Shown here piece after piece: positions 9,080 to 17,239 of a DNA stretch of 44,036 nucleotides. How positions within the stretch are numbered: the stretch's first letter is position 1; each line of letters starts with the position of its first letter. The stretch is from contig CAIWCL010000327.1 of NCBI GenBank assembly GCA_903911205.1, positions 1 through 44,036 on the forward strand, given 5' to 3'. A program made the position numbers and the translations under genes. Origin of the DNA: an uncultured bacterium (lineage in GTDB: Bacteria > Planctomycetota > Phycisphaerae > Phycisphaerales > SM1A02). The notes under the pieces are model-generated. The model was not told where the DNA came from and searched no databases. It was given only the letters and a program-made list of their open reading frames with translations.

Positions 9080-9211
9080 GGGATTCTCCACGCACACCGA
9101 AAGTGGCCTCCCTGCGTACGCCGCAGGAAAAGCCACCATGATGCGCGGCGCGCGATCAAAGCGACGCCCTGCCCACAATCAACCATTGCGCACCAACTTC
9201 ACGCCCGATGA

Positions 9212-9260
9212 GGGACGCGTGATGGGGGACGCGCGATGGAGGACGCGCGATGGAGGAGCG
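9212..9260. repeat. 14-bp tandem repeat x3.5 downstream of bcp
   Basis: Copies start at 9212, 9226 and 9240 (gggacgcgcgatgg type), with a decayed fourth copy from 9254. The array lies 40 nt beyond the bcp stop codon (minus strand), in the 220-bp gap before the PEP-CTERM-like gene start. It shares the 14-bp period with other arrays in this window but not their sequence. No other element is seen in this gap. Confidence 0.85.
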
Positions 9261-9299
9261 TGATGAAGGAAACGTGCTCGAGTGCTTGTTCCGTATCGC

Positions 9300-10040
9300 T
9301 CAGCGACCGAGCGCCGACACGGCGTCAAGCACCGCGTCCGCGTGGCCGTCGACCTTCACCTTGTCGAAGCGCGCCGCGACACGACCGCGACCGTCGATCA
9401 CGTAGGTCGTACGCACGATGCCCATGTACTTGCGTCCGTACATGCTCTTCTCTTGCCAAACGCCGAACGCGGCGGCGACAGGCGGCACGCCATCAGCGCC
9501 AGGCGCATCGGCGAGCAACGTGAAGCCGAGGCTGTACTTCGCATCGAACTTGCGGTGGCTCTCCGAGGAATCAGGGCTCACGCCGAGTACGGGGCAGCTG
9601 AGCTTCTCGAACTTCGGGCGGTTGTCGCGGAACGTGCACGCTTCGACGGTACAGCCCGGCGTGTCGTCCTGCGGATAGAAGTAGAGGACGAAGGACTTAC
9701 CCTTCATGCTTGCGCGGGTGATGGTCTTGCCAGCGGCATCGACCGCACGGAAGTCGGGTGCGAGTTCACCAACGGCGATGAGACCTGAAGCGGCCGTCGC
9801 GCTTGTCGCAGCAACCTTCTTCGCAGCACCCTTTTGCACGGGCGACTTCGCAGCGACCTTCACGGTCTGCGCGGAGGCGACTTTCGGGGCCTTCGCCACA
9901 GCCGTTGTTGCGGACTTCGTTGCAGGCTTCTTCGCGGTCGACTTGGTGGTCGACTTGGTGGTCGACTTGGTTGAGGACTTCGCGGAAGACTTCTTCGTAA
10001 CGGACTTCTTCGTGGCAGACTTTGGAGCGAGTTTCGGCAT
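9300..10040 (-). CDS. bcp: BCP/PrxQ-type peroxiredoxin with a histone-H1-like N-terminal tail
   Basis: Thiol peroxidase reducing H2O2 and organic hydroperoxides with thioredoxin. The catalytic domain is residues about 88-246, with peroxidatic C130 and resolving C135 in DDTPGCTVEACTF, the BCP arrangement. Its size (about 159 aa) equals a complete E. coli Bcp. Unusually, some 86 residues precede it, made almost only of Lys, Ala, Ser, Thr, Pro and Val (KKSVTKK, KSTTKST). This resembles the tails of bacterial H1-like DNA-binding proteins, so the enzyme may sit on the nucleoid (inference). Part of the tail is coded by three 12-bp repeats (9937-9972). I used the ATG at 10040; a GTG at 10049 would add three residues. 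No strong ribosome site was seen. Confidence 0.9.
   Translation of the reverse strand: MPKLAPKSATKKSVTKKSSAKSSTKSTTKSTTKSTAKKPATKSATTAVAKAPKVASAQTVKVAAKSPVQKGAAKKVAATSATAASGLIAVGELAPDFRAVDAAGKTITRASMKGKSFVLYFYPQDDTPGCTVEACTFRDNRPKFEKLSCPVLGVSPDSSESHRKFDAKYSLGFTLLADAPGADGVPPVAAAFGVWQEKSMYGRKYMGIVRTTYVIDGRGRVAARFDKVKVDGHADAVLDAVSALGR
9937..9972 (-). repeat. In-frame 12-bp tandem repeat x3 in the bcp tail
   Basis: Three copies of gtcgacttggtg (last copy gtcgacttggtt) encode repeated Lys-Ser-Thr-Thr units. The unit is a multiple of three, so gain or loss keeps the frame and lengthens or shortens the basic tail. Confidence 0.85.
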
Positions 10041-10111
10041 AGTCGCCACGTTTCGCGCGACAGATGTGCTGGATGCACCGCTCGACGCGAAGAGGCTCGC
10101 AAGTCCAACTC

Positions 10112-10160
10112 ATAATCCAACTCACCGCCCAACTCAGCGCCCAACTCAGCGCCCGACTCA
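10112..10160 (-). repeat. 12-bp tandem repeat x5 that includes the acetyltransferase stop codon
   Basis: On the minus strand the stop codon (TGA, 10160-10158) begins the unit TGAgttgggcgc, with TGA repeated at 10148, 10136, 10124 and 10112. The 12-bp period keeps every TGA in the same frame as the gene, giving five in-frame stops in a row. The later copies are degenerate outside the TGA and the gttgg core. Confidence 0.9.
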
Positions 10161-10670
10161 ACATCCGCGGCGAAGCATTTCGATGTGTGGGATTCCGTCC
10201 TCGTCGTAGAGGCCCGACGCGCGCTCGAATCTGAACTCCGCATAGAAACGCTCGAGATACGCCTGCGCACCGATTCGAATGGGTACGCCCTCGCCAACGG
10301 CGGCAATCCCGCGTCGCATGAGTTCGCGGCCAAGACCACTTCGTCGTACGTCGGGTGCAGTGATCACCCTTCCGAGACTCACCTCCGCGAACTTCACGCC
10401 CGCAGGAAGGACTCGCAGATAGGCGGCCATCGTGCCGTCGGGCTGCTCAGCCCAGAGATGGCGACTCACCGCATCGCAGCCATCCGCATCTTGGTAGGCG
10501 CAGCGCTGCTCGACCACGAAGACCTGCGCGCGCAACGCCATGATCGCGTAGAGCTGACGAACACTCAGCGCATCGAACGGCCGTTGGTGCCAGACGAGAT
10601 CACCCTGTGCGATCAAACGCGACCGCGACCCCGACCGATGACCGTGCGCTTCGGGGCCAGAATCACGCAT
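10158..10670 (-). CDS. GNAT acetyltransferase, ElaA type
   Basis: Cytoplasmic acetyl-CoA-dependent N-acyltransferase of unknown substrate. The ElaA signature is clear: SVRQLYAIMALRAQVFVVEQ, then YQDADGCD, then the acetyl-CoA loop VRRSGLGRELM, then a YLERFYAEFRF segment near the end. The ATG at 10670 overlaps the oppD stop as ATGCGTGA (8 bp shared), arguing for translational coupling with the ABC operon. It gives 170 aa against about 150 for E. coli ElaA. An internal TTG would give a more typical N-terminus, so the start is uncertain. The stop codon is the first triplet of a tandem repeat. Whether it modifies transported peptides or amino acids is speculation from position. Confidence 0.88.
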   Translation of the reverse strand: MRDSGPEAHGHRSGSRSRLIAQGDLVWHQRPFDALSVRQLYAIMALRAQVFVVEQRCAYQDADGCDAVSRHLWAEQPDGTMAAYLRVLPAGVKFAEVSLGRVITAPDVRRSGLGRELMRRGIAAVGEGVPIRIGAQAYLERFYAEFRFERASGLYDEDGIPHIEMLRRGC

Positions 10671-11802
10671 TTCCGCTTTGGTAATCCTCGCGGCGATAGT
10701 CGAGATCCGGTGCTGGGCTCGGATGCGCCGCAACTTCGGCGGTCTTGAAGCAGCCCACCCAACGCGTCGGAGCGACTTGGACGAGCGCGTATTCGTCGCC
10801 TTCTTGCGCGAGCGCAGGCTTCACACCCGCCGGCGGCTCTGGCCACCAAGGAACCAACGTTCCAAGACGCGCATCAACCTCAAGTCCCCCGCCACCCGGC
10901 GGCGGCAGCGTGAACTGCTGCGCGTCCTTCACCACCTCTTCGACGGTGGTGAGGCGGTGCTTCCGCGCGGTCAACAACGGAATCGAGTTGAAGAGCCCGC
11001 GCGTATAGGGGTGAAGAGGATTATCAAAGAGTTCGAAGACGCGCGCGTACTCCACCACGCGCCCGGCATACATCACGCACACGACATCTGCGTTCTCCGC
11101 CACAACACCGAGGTTGTGCGTGATGAGCATGATGCCCATGCCGCGCGAACGCTGCAGTTCCCGCAACAACTCGAGAATTTGCGCCTGAATCGTGACGTCG
11201 AGCGCGGTCGTTGGCTCGTCCGCGAGGAGCAACGTCGGCTGACACGCGAGCGCCATCGCAATCATGACGCGTTGCCGCATACCCCCGGAGAACTGGTGCG
11301 GATACGCCTTCATCCGCTCCTCAGCCTTCGGAATGCCCACGTCCTTCATCGCTTGAATCGCGATCGACCACGCTTGCTCAGCACCGACCTTCTGATGGAG
11401 GAGAATCGCCTCCATGATCTGATCGCCGATCGTGTAGACCGGATTGAGGCTCGTCATCGGCTCTTGGAAAATCATCGCGATCTTGCCGCCGCGGATCGAG
11501 AGCATCTCGCGCTCGGAAAGCGAGAGCACGTTGCGACCCTCAAACAAGATATTGCCGCGATCGAATCGTCCCGGCGGCCGCGGAATGAGCTGCATGGTGC
11601 TCATCGCGGTCACGCTCTTGCCGCAACCAGACTCACCGACGACGGCGAGCGTCTGATTCGGATGCACCGTCATCGACACGCCAGCGACGGCTTGTACACG
11701 CGGGCCCGAGCCGTTGTCGAAACTGACGGCGAGATCTTGAACCGAGAGAATCGGCTGCGTGCGGGCGGGCGATGCCGCAGCGTTGGGCGCGGTCGACAGC
11801 AT
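10663..11802 (-). CDS. Oligopeptide/dipeptide ABC transporter ATP-binding protein (OppD/DppD type)
   Basis: Cytoplasmic ATPase that powers peptide import. Walker A is GESGCGKS (about residues 57-64), followed by the Q-loop region MIFQEPMTSLNP, signature FSGGMRQRV, Walker B LLLADEP and switch His in ITHNLG. The C-terminal HPYTRGLFNS is the oligo_HPY element specific to Opp/Dpp ATPases. The Cys-rich RC motif that usually follows is absent; only one Cys (VGCF) is found, in an extended tail of 379 aa total. The ATG at 11802 shares one base with the oppC stop (TGATG). No OppF partner lies nearby, so the ATPase may work as a homodimer or use a partner coded elsewhere. Confidence 0.93.
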   Translation of the reverse strand: MLSTAPNAAASPARTQPILSVQDLAVSFDNGSGPRVQAVAGVSMTVHPNQTLAVVGESGCGKSVTAMSTMQLIPRPPGRFDRGNILFEGRNVLSLSEREMLSIRGGKIAMIFQEPMTSLNPVYTIGDQIMEAILLHQKVGAEQAWSIAIQAMKDVGIPKAEERMKAYPHQFSGGMRQRVMIAMALACQPTLLLADEPTTALDVTIQAQILELLRELQRSRGMGIMLITHNLGVVAENADVVCVMYAGRVVEYARVFELFDNPLHPYTRGLFNSIPLLTARKHRLTTVEEVVKDAQQFTLPPPGGGGLEVDARLGTLVPWWPEPPAGVKPALAQEGDEYALVQVAPTRWVGCFKTAEVAAHPSPAPDLDYRREDYQSGNA

Positions 11803-13403
11803 CAGTGCGCCGCCTTTCGAAGTTTCGGATCAATCGCGTCGCGGAGCGCTTCACCGAGCAAGTTGTACGAGAGAACCGAGAGGAAGATCGCAAGCCCCGG
11901 GAAGACCGCAAGCCACCACACAAAGGTGCCGGTCGCCGCGGTCGCACTTGAAAGCAGTTTCCCCCACGAGGCTTGGCCATCGGGACCGAGGCCGAGGAAG
12001 GAGAGCGTCGCTTCGACGGTAATCGCCGCAGCAATCGCGAAACTCGCGTCCACGAGCACGGGCGTCACGCCGTTCGGCAGCATGTGACGGAAGAGGATCG
12101 CGCGGAGCGGAAGGCCCGTGGCCTGCGCTGCTTGCACAAAGTCCTGCTTTCGAAGCTTCAGGAACTCCGCTCGTGTAAATCGCGCCGCGCCCGTCCATGA
12201 AAAACACCCGATGATGGCCATCATCACGTAGGTATCACGAGGAAGCACACCCGCTGCGACAATCAGTAGGAAGAGAACCGGCACGGCCATGAAGATCTCG
12301 ACCACACGGAAGAGCAACATGTCGATCCATCCGCCGAAGTAACCCATGACCGCGCCGATGGTGACGCCGATCAAGAGGCTAATACCGGTCGAAACAAGGC
12401 CGATGGAGATCGAAAGGCGACATGCCCAGAGCATCTGCGCGAGCACATCGCCACCGAGCGCGTCGGTGCCAAGCCAGTTGCGACGCGCGCCAAACGGCGT
12501 GTCTTTGAACTCTGCGAGTTTCGGATTCTCTTCCACCTTCGAGCCTGGCTTCAGCCCGACCATATCGCTGCGCGTGTACTGCGGCGACCACGGGATGACT
12601 GTCCATGTTGCGCGAATCTCACCGGCACGCTCCGCCTCGATATAGCGCTCGAAATTGATGAGTTTCGCGCCGCCAGTACCAAGTGAAAGCCCGACCGCCA
12701 ACGCCGCGGTACCGACGACGACGGTCGCGCGCGCAAACAAACGATCAAAGGTCGGAACCGCACACGCAAGCGCGGCGACGATGCCAGCGACGACGATCGC
12801 GATGGGCCATGGCCCCGACTCGCTTCGCGCGAGCTGCTCAAGCCATACGACGTCGGACTTGTCGGCCCAACTCGTAAACGCGCCAGTCAAGACGATCGTC
12901 AGCCCTGCCTGAAGCAGCGCAACAACGAGCACGCCGATCCGGAACGCCCGACCAATTGGCTTTGCTCCCCCGTCGGACTTCGCGATTTCTCCGACCGCCG
13001 CACGAGCCTTCCCCGCGCGAGTTGCACCAGCCTTCTTTCCACGCTGCTCACCGATCGGGAGAAAGACCCACGGCACGCCGACGAGGAATCCGATCATCAA
13101 CAGCCAATCGGTGGGAGAGAGATTCGCGACGAGCGGCCACGTCACGTCGGTGACGCTTCCGTCTTTCGCGAGCGTTTCGAGTCGCCATGGATGCGAACTC
13201 GCGAGCACCGGCGCAAAGATCGCAAGGAAGGCGACAAGTCCAATCCAAACGAGCGCAAACTGTGCGCCCCGTCGGATGACCACCCGATCCCATGCATCCG
13301 CCCAGAAGCTCTTCGCTTCCTGCGCGCCAACGCCGCGCATCACTTCGATGCCAGAAATCGCGGCCGGCGCGACGCCAGAAGATGCCGACTTCGCATTACT
13401 CAT
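11802..13403 (-). CDS. Peptide ABC transporter permease, OppC type, with long membrane N-terminal extension
   Basis: Inner-membrane permease subunit. The typical OppC core begins late, at about residue 315 (LGTDALGGDVLAQMLW), and runs to the end with the EAA loop region (AAQATGLPLRAILFRHMLP) that docks the ATPase. Before it are about 310 residues, against about 90 in E. coli OppC. These hold a first hydrophobic span near 47-68 and four more near 100-117, 155-178, 200-217 and 225-243. The total of 533 aa is roughly 200 above normal. The start at 13403 overlaps the oppB stop by 8 bp (ATGAGTAA), and the stop shares a base with the oppD start. The role of the extra spans is unknown. Confidence 0.9.
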   Translation of the reverse strand: MSNAKSASSGVAPAAISGIEVMRGVGAQEAKSFWADAWDRVVIRRGAQFALVWIGLVAFLAIFAPVLASSHPWRLETLAKDGSVTDVTWPLVANLSPTDWLLMIGFLVGVPWVFLPIGEQRGKKAGATRAGKARAAVGEIAKSDGGAKPIGRAFRIGVLVVALLQAGLTIVLTGAFTSWADKSDVVWLEQLARSESGPWPIAIVVAGIVAALACAVPTFDRLFARATVVVGTAALAVGLSLGTGGAKLINFERYIEAERAGEIRATWTVIPWSPQYTRSDMVGLKPGSKVEENPKLAEFKDTPFGARRNWLGTDALGGDVLAQMLWACRLSISIGLVSTGISLLIGVTIGAVMGYFGGWIDMLLFRVVEIFMAVPVLFLLIVAAGVLPRDTYVMMAIIGCFSWTGAARFTRAEFLKLRKQDFVQAAQATGLPLRAILFRHMLPNGVTPVLVDASFAIAAAITVEATLSFLGLGPDGQASWGKLLSSATAATGTFVWWLAVFPGLAIFLSVLSYNLLGEALRDAIDPKLRKAAH

Positions 13404-14916
13404 AACTCACCCGCGGATCCGCGACCGCGTACAGGATGTCAGCGAGAAGGAGGGCCAAAAGGTTGACGCACGCGATCATGAACGTGTTGGCCAAGATGAT
13501 CTCGCGGTCGCGAAGATCAATCGCTTCGAGGATGAGGCTGCCCATGCCCGGTACGGTGAAGATGCGTTCGATCACAACCGACCCTGCAAGCATCGCCGGA
13601 AAAATCCCGACGAACATCGTGATCAGCGGAAGCAGGCTGTTTCGGAAGACGTGCTGCATGACCACGTCCTTTCGCGAGACACCCTTCGCCTTCGCCGTGC
13701 GCACATAGTCCGCGTTGAAGTTCTCCAACATCGCGGCGCGCGTCTGCTTCGAGAGCACCGCGAACGACGTGTAGACGAGGCAGAGAATTGGCAACACGAT
13801 GTGCCACAGCGTGTCGAGGAGCCACCCTTCGTGCCACGTGCCTGCTGCATCGAAGTACGGCAGGAACGTGTAGTTCTCCGCACCGCTCGCATGCAGCCCG
13901 CTTACCGGAAAGAGCCCGAGGTACTGCTTATTTGCAAGGAAGCCGATGGCGAAGACGCCGGCAAGCACGGTTGGAATCGAATAGAGCGAGAGAAACGCAA
14001 GCCCCGAGCCAACATCAAACCACCCGCCACGTCGAACCGACGCGAGGATTCCGGTTGGAATGGCGATCAGATAGGAAATTGGAAAGGCGATGGCGTTGAT
14101 GAGAAGCGTGACCGGCAAGGCTGCCGCGATCAGATCCCACACTGGGCGATTCTTCGAGAAGGCAACACCGAGGTCAGGAGTGTCCAGTGAAACGAGCCCA
14201 GGGATGATCCCGATGCCACTTTCTGGATACGGCTTCGCTCGGAAGGCGATGTGTGCGCGTTGACGCGTCTCCTCCGCCTTCGCCCACTTGAGGTGCATGT
14301 CGGCCGCGGCAGTTTTGAGCGCCGCCGCTTTCGGATTTGAATCTTGAATCGCGAGATCTCGGAACTTGTCTGGTTCCGCGCCACCCTTCGGCTCAAGCTT
14401 CGAGATCCAAGGTGCACCCGCCTCACGCACATAGTCTGCGAGCGTGTCCTTGAAGAAACGCACCGCACCGATATAGGAACGACGTGCACCTTCTGCGTCA
14501 CGCTGCAACTTCTTGAATTCATCGACTTGCCCCTCGCCGAGCGTCGGGGTAAACACCACCTCCGGCTTTGCAGGCAAGGCAAATGCCCATCCCATCGGTG
14601 GCTCTGCGATGTCGCGAGGCGCGGCGATACGGTCACCTGTCGGCATTCGAAGATCGCGCTCGCCGAATTTGACGGGCGAAATTCGCCCCAACCAACGCGC
14701 GTACTGCACCACAACCGGATCGTTCAAACCGTAGCGATCTTCAAGATACGCCTGCATTTGCGCAGCCTTACTCGTATCGCTCATCTGCCCGCCCGCGACC
14801 GAAAGTCCTGCGCCAATTCCACCGGGTGCCAAGGCCAAAAGCATGAACACCATAAAGGTGATCCCGAGAATCGTCGGAACCATCAGGCAGAGGCGTCTGA
14901 TCAGGTAGTTGACCAT
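13396..14916 (-). CDS. Peptide ABC transporter permease, OppB type, with large periplasmic insertion
   Basis: Inner-membrane permease subunit, 506 aa against about 306-340 normally. The N-terminus is standard (MVNYLIRRLCLMVPTILGIT, first span about 9-30, then YGLNDPVVVQYARWLG). The expected continuation DLGVAFSKNRPVWDLIAAAL comes only at about residue 248. The roughly 165 residues between are a charged, partly helical insertion facing the periplasm. The remaining spans and the EAA-like segment (AKAKGVSRKDVVMQHVFRN) are normal. I chose the ATG at 14916 over 14937 because it begins the canonical MVNYL/RR leader. It is coupled to oppC by an 8-bp overlap and lies 138 bp after the substrate-binder stop. 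Confidence 0.9.
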   Translation of the reverse strand: MVNYLIRRLCLMVPTILGITFMVFMLLALAPGGIGAGLSVAGGQMSDTSKAAQMQAYLEDRYGLNDPVVVQYARWLGRISPVKFGERDLRMPTGDRIAAPRDIAEPPMGWAFALPAKPEVVFTPTLGEGQVDEFKKLQRDAEGARRSYIGAVRFFKDTLADYVREAGAPWISKLEPKGGAEPDKFRDLAIQDSNPKAAALKTAAADMHLKWAKAEETRQRAHIAFRAKPYPESGIGIIPGLVSLDTPDLGVAFSKNRPVWDLIAAALPVTLLINAIAFPISYLIAIPTGILASVRRGGWFDVGSGLAFLSLYSIPTVLAGVFAIGFLANKQYLGLFPVSGLHASGAENYTFLPYFDAAGTWHEGWLLDTLWHIVLPILCLVYTSFAVLSKQTRAAMLENFNADYVRTAKAKGVSRKDVVMQHVFRNSLLPLITMFVGIFPAMLAGSVVIERIFTVPGMGSLILEAIDLRDREIILANTFMIACVNLLALLLADILYAVADPRVSYE

Positions 14917-15054
14917 TGTTCTCAGGTATCGAGCCACGCTTCAGGCGCGAACTCATCCGTTTCACCAGTGCGTGGTGACGGCTTCCATGCAACTCGATCT
15001 CCACAAGACTTCACACGCCGCGTCGCGCACGCGCGCGACGAGAGCGAACACGCA

Positions 15055-16995
15055 TCAACCACCGGCTGGCGCAGGAGCTGCGGTCGCCGAGTTCGTTTTG
15101 AAGAACTCTTGCGGCTCAAGGCCCGTGCGATACGTGTTGACATTGCCAAAGTCACGCTTGACGAATCGAAGCCACGGGGCAACGCGCACAAAGGTGTACG
15201 GCTGATCGTCGGCAATCACCGCTTCGAACTCGCGCCACACGAGCATGCGTTCAGCCTCGTCCATCGTGCGCCGGCCCTTTTCGATCAATGCATCTGCATC
15301 AGCGTTCCGCCACTGGATGAAGTTGTCGCCGCCCTCCTTGATGGACTCCGAGTGCCAAATCTGGCGCGGATCGCTTTCCGGAGCGTTGTTTCCCCACGCG
15401 AGCGTGATGGCGTCAAAGTCGCGCAACTTCAAGAGTTCTTGGTAACGACTCCAGTCGACCGGCCGAGTCTTCATCACGATGCCGGCTTTCGCGTAGCTGT
15501 CCTTCACGAATCGCGCGAGTCGCTCTGAGATCTCGCCGCCTGTTGCGTAGGTGTATTCAAACTCGAACTTGTCGCCCTTCTCGTTCTCAAGAATGCCGTC
15601 GCCGTTGCGATCGATCCACCCGGCCTCGGCGAGGAGCGCCTTCCCCTTTTCAACGTCGAAATCCAACGGCTTGACCGCCGGATCACTCGCTGGACTCTCG
15701 GGATTCATTGGCCCCTTCGAAACGATGCCGATCCCGTCCCAGATATCACGAATCATCCTCTCGCGGTCGAGGAGGTGCGTCATGGCACGTCGGACGCGCT
15801 TGTCAGCGAACGGAGTCAGTTCCTTTCCTGCGCGGGGGCCACACTGCCATGCGATAAACGAGTAACCGCATCGCATGTTGACCCACTTCAACGCGTAGTT
15901 CGTCTTCTCGAAGTCCGGCTCCTCTTTCAGGACCGTGTTGAACTGTGGAGAAGTGGGAAGCATCATCGAACCTTCGCCGTTGCGGTAGGAAACCAAACGG
16001 CCAAGGTCGTCTTTGATCGACTTGAAGCGCATGCCGGCGAGTGGTGGCTTCTCCGCCCAGTATGCCTCGTTGCGAACGAGCACCACATCTTGCCCGGGCG
16101 TCCATTGCACATCAAGATCGTCTGGACCTGCGGGCAACCGCTCGAAGCGGAACGGACCCGAACCCATCATGAGTCCGGTCGCCTGATTGATCTGCGTTGG
16201 TTCGAAGCGACTGTAGTAGGCCTTCGGAAGAATCGGGTTTCCAAGGGCGTTGATCGCGTTGGTGAAGAGCGGCTCCTTGAACGTGAACTCCACCGTCAAC
16301 TCATCGATGACCTTGACTTCCTTGAGATTGTCCATGGTGCTGCGCGTGCGCTCAGCTTCGATGAGTGGATTCAAGATGTAGTCCACGTAGGTCCAACGGA
16401 CGTCTTCGGATGTGACTGGCGTTCCGTCGCTAAATCGCGCTCGCGGACTGATGTGCGCACGTACCCACAAACCATCTGGGTCCACCTGCCACCCGTCCGC
16501 GAGTTGACCACGCAACTTCAACGTCTTCGGGTCGAAAGTCGCGAGCGCCTCGCAGACGCGATCAAGAACTCGCGTGTAGTACACGTCGCCCGAGATAAAG
16601 GGCACGAGCTTCGCTGGCTGAGCCTCGAACAACTCGACAAACTCGCCGCCAATTGCAAATCCAGGCACCTTCGTTGGGTCGGCCGCCGGCGCAGGCGCAG
16701 GCCAACGTTCGATCTTGACGCCCGGACGTGCCCAAGCGTCATTGGTGCCACGGTCGGCAGCGTTCGCAGCGGCTGCGCCCGGCGCCATGACGACCGTCGG
16801 GCGTTCCGAAAAGCCCTTCTCCACGATGCGTTGGAGTTGCATCGTTTGCTGTTCGATTTCACTGAGTTTGGCGCGTGTCGCGTCGAGCGCGAGCTCCATT
16901 CGGGTCTTCTGGACCATCGAGAGGAGCACCGCGAGCAATACGACCACGAGCAAAATGATCGTGACGAAGTCTTTGATGCCGAAACGGTTGTTCAT
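15055..16995 (-). CDS. Membrane-anchored peptide-binding protein of the ABC transporter (SBP family 5)
   Basis: Captures peptides (or nickel/sugar relatives) for the adjacent OppBC permease. The SBP_bac_5 domain covers about residues 120-635; family features include a VYEAL-like segment (RVCEALATFDP), FSDGTPVTSEDVRW and the later LLAEAGWIDRNGDG. Most family members have a cleaved or lipoprotein signal. Here residues 10-28 form an uncleaved-looking transmembrane helix (FVTIILLVVVLLAVLLSM) with no lipobox Cys. It is followed by a heptad-like helix (about 31-62, RMELALDATRAKLSEIEQQT) and an Ala/Pro linker. The protein is therefore probably tethered to the inner membrane, maybe as an oligomer. 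The start is the ATG at 16995 (MNNRFGIKDF), giving 646 aa. It lies in the same direction between two permease genes. Confidence 0.9.
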   Translation of the reverse strand: MNNRFGIKDFVTIILLVVVLLAVLLSMVQKTRMELALDATRAKLSEIEQQTMQLQRIVEKGFSERPTVVMAPGAAAANAADRGTNDAWARPGVKIERWPAPAPAADPTKVPGFAIGGEFVELFEAQPAKLVPFISGDVYYTRVLDRVCEALATFDPKTLKLRGQLADGWQVDPDGLWVRAHISPRARFSDGTPVTSEDVRWTYVDYILNPLIEAERTRSTMDNLKEVKVIDELTVEFTFKEPLFTNAINALGNPILPKAYYSRFEPTQINQATGLMMGSGPFRFERLPAGPDDLDVQWTPGQDVVLVRNEAYWAEKPPLAGMRFKSIKDDLGRLVSYRNGEGSMMLPTSPQFNTVLKEEPDFEKTNYALKWVNMRCGYSFIAWQCGPRAGKELTPFADKRVRRAMTHLLDRERMIRDIWDGIGIVSKGPMNPESPASDPAVKPLDFDVEKGKALLAEAGWIDRNGDGILENEKGDKFEFEYTYATGGEISERLARFVKDSYAKAGIVMKTRPVDWSRYQELLKLRDFDAITLAWGNNAPESDPRQIWHSESIKEGGDNFIQWRNADADALIEKGRRTMDEAERMLVWREFEAVIADDQPYTFVRVAPWLRFVKRDFGNVNTYRTGLEPQEFFKTNSATAAPAPAGG

Positions 16996-17133
16996 AGGAT
17001 CGCCTTCCGCTTTCCGGGGGGCGGCCATCCTACCGCGAGAAATCCCGAATCCCCCTTTGACGGAACTTTTTCCGAGACTTCCGTACGCCGAAACAAAAAG
17101 TCAAAATCAGTGTGGAGGGCCCCTGCGTTGACC

Positions 17134-17197
17134 ACGCGCCCACATACCCACGCGCCCACATACCCACGCGCCTACGTGCCCACGCGCCTACGTGCCC
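17134..17197. repeat. 16-bp tandem repeat x4 downstream of the second OppC gene
   Basis: Two copies of acgcgcccacataccc (17134, 17150) are followed by two of acgcgcctacgtgccc (17166, 17182). The array starts 42 nt past the TAA of the OppC-like gene on the minus strand and ends about 140 bp before the binding-protein start, so it lies in the transcribed spacer if the genes are co-transcribed. The pairwise identity (copies 1=2, 3=4) suggests two rounds of duplication. Confidence 0.9.
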
Positions 17198-17239
17198 ACG
17201 CGCGCTCGCACGGTCGACTCACCGCACGCGACGGCCCCG

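Noticed and set aside
10678-12087. 469-codon plus-strand open frame
   Set aside because: Antisense to oppD and the end of oppC, which have clear ATPase and permease motifs.
12551-12912. Small open frames on both strands within the OppC extension
   Set aside because: The OppC frame is continuous and coupled by overlap to oppB and oppD; the extra hydrophobic spans are in frame with the permease core.
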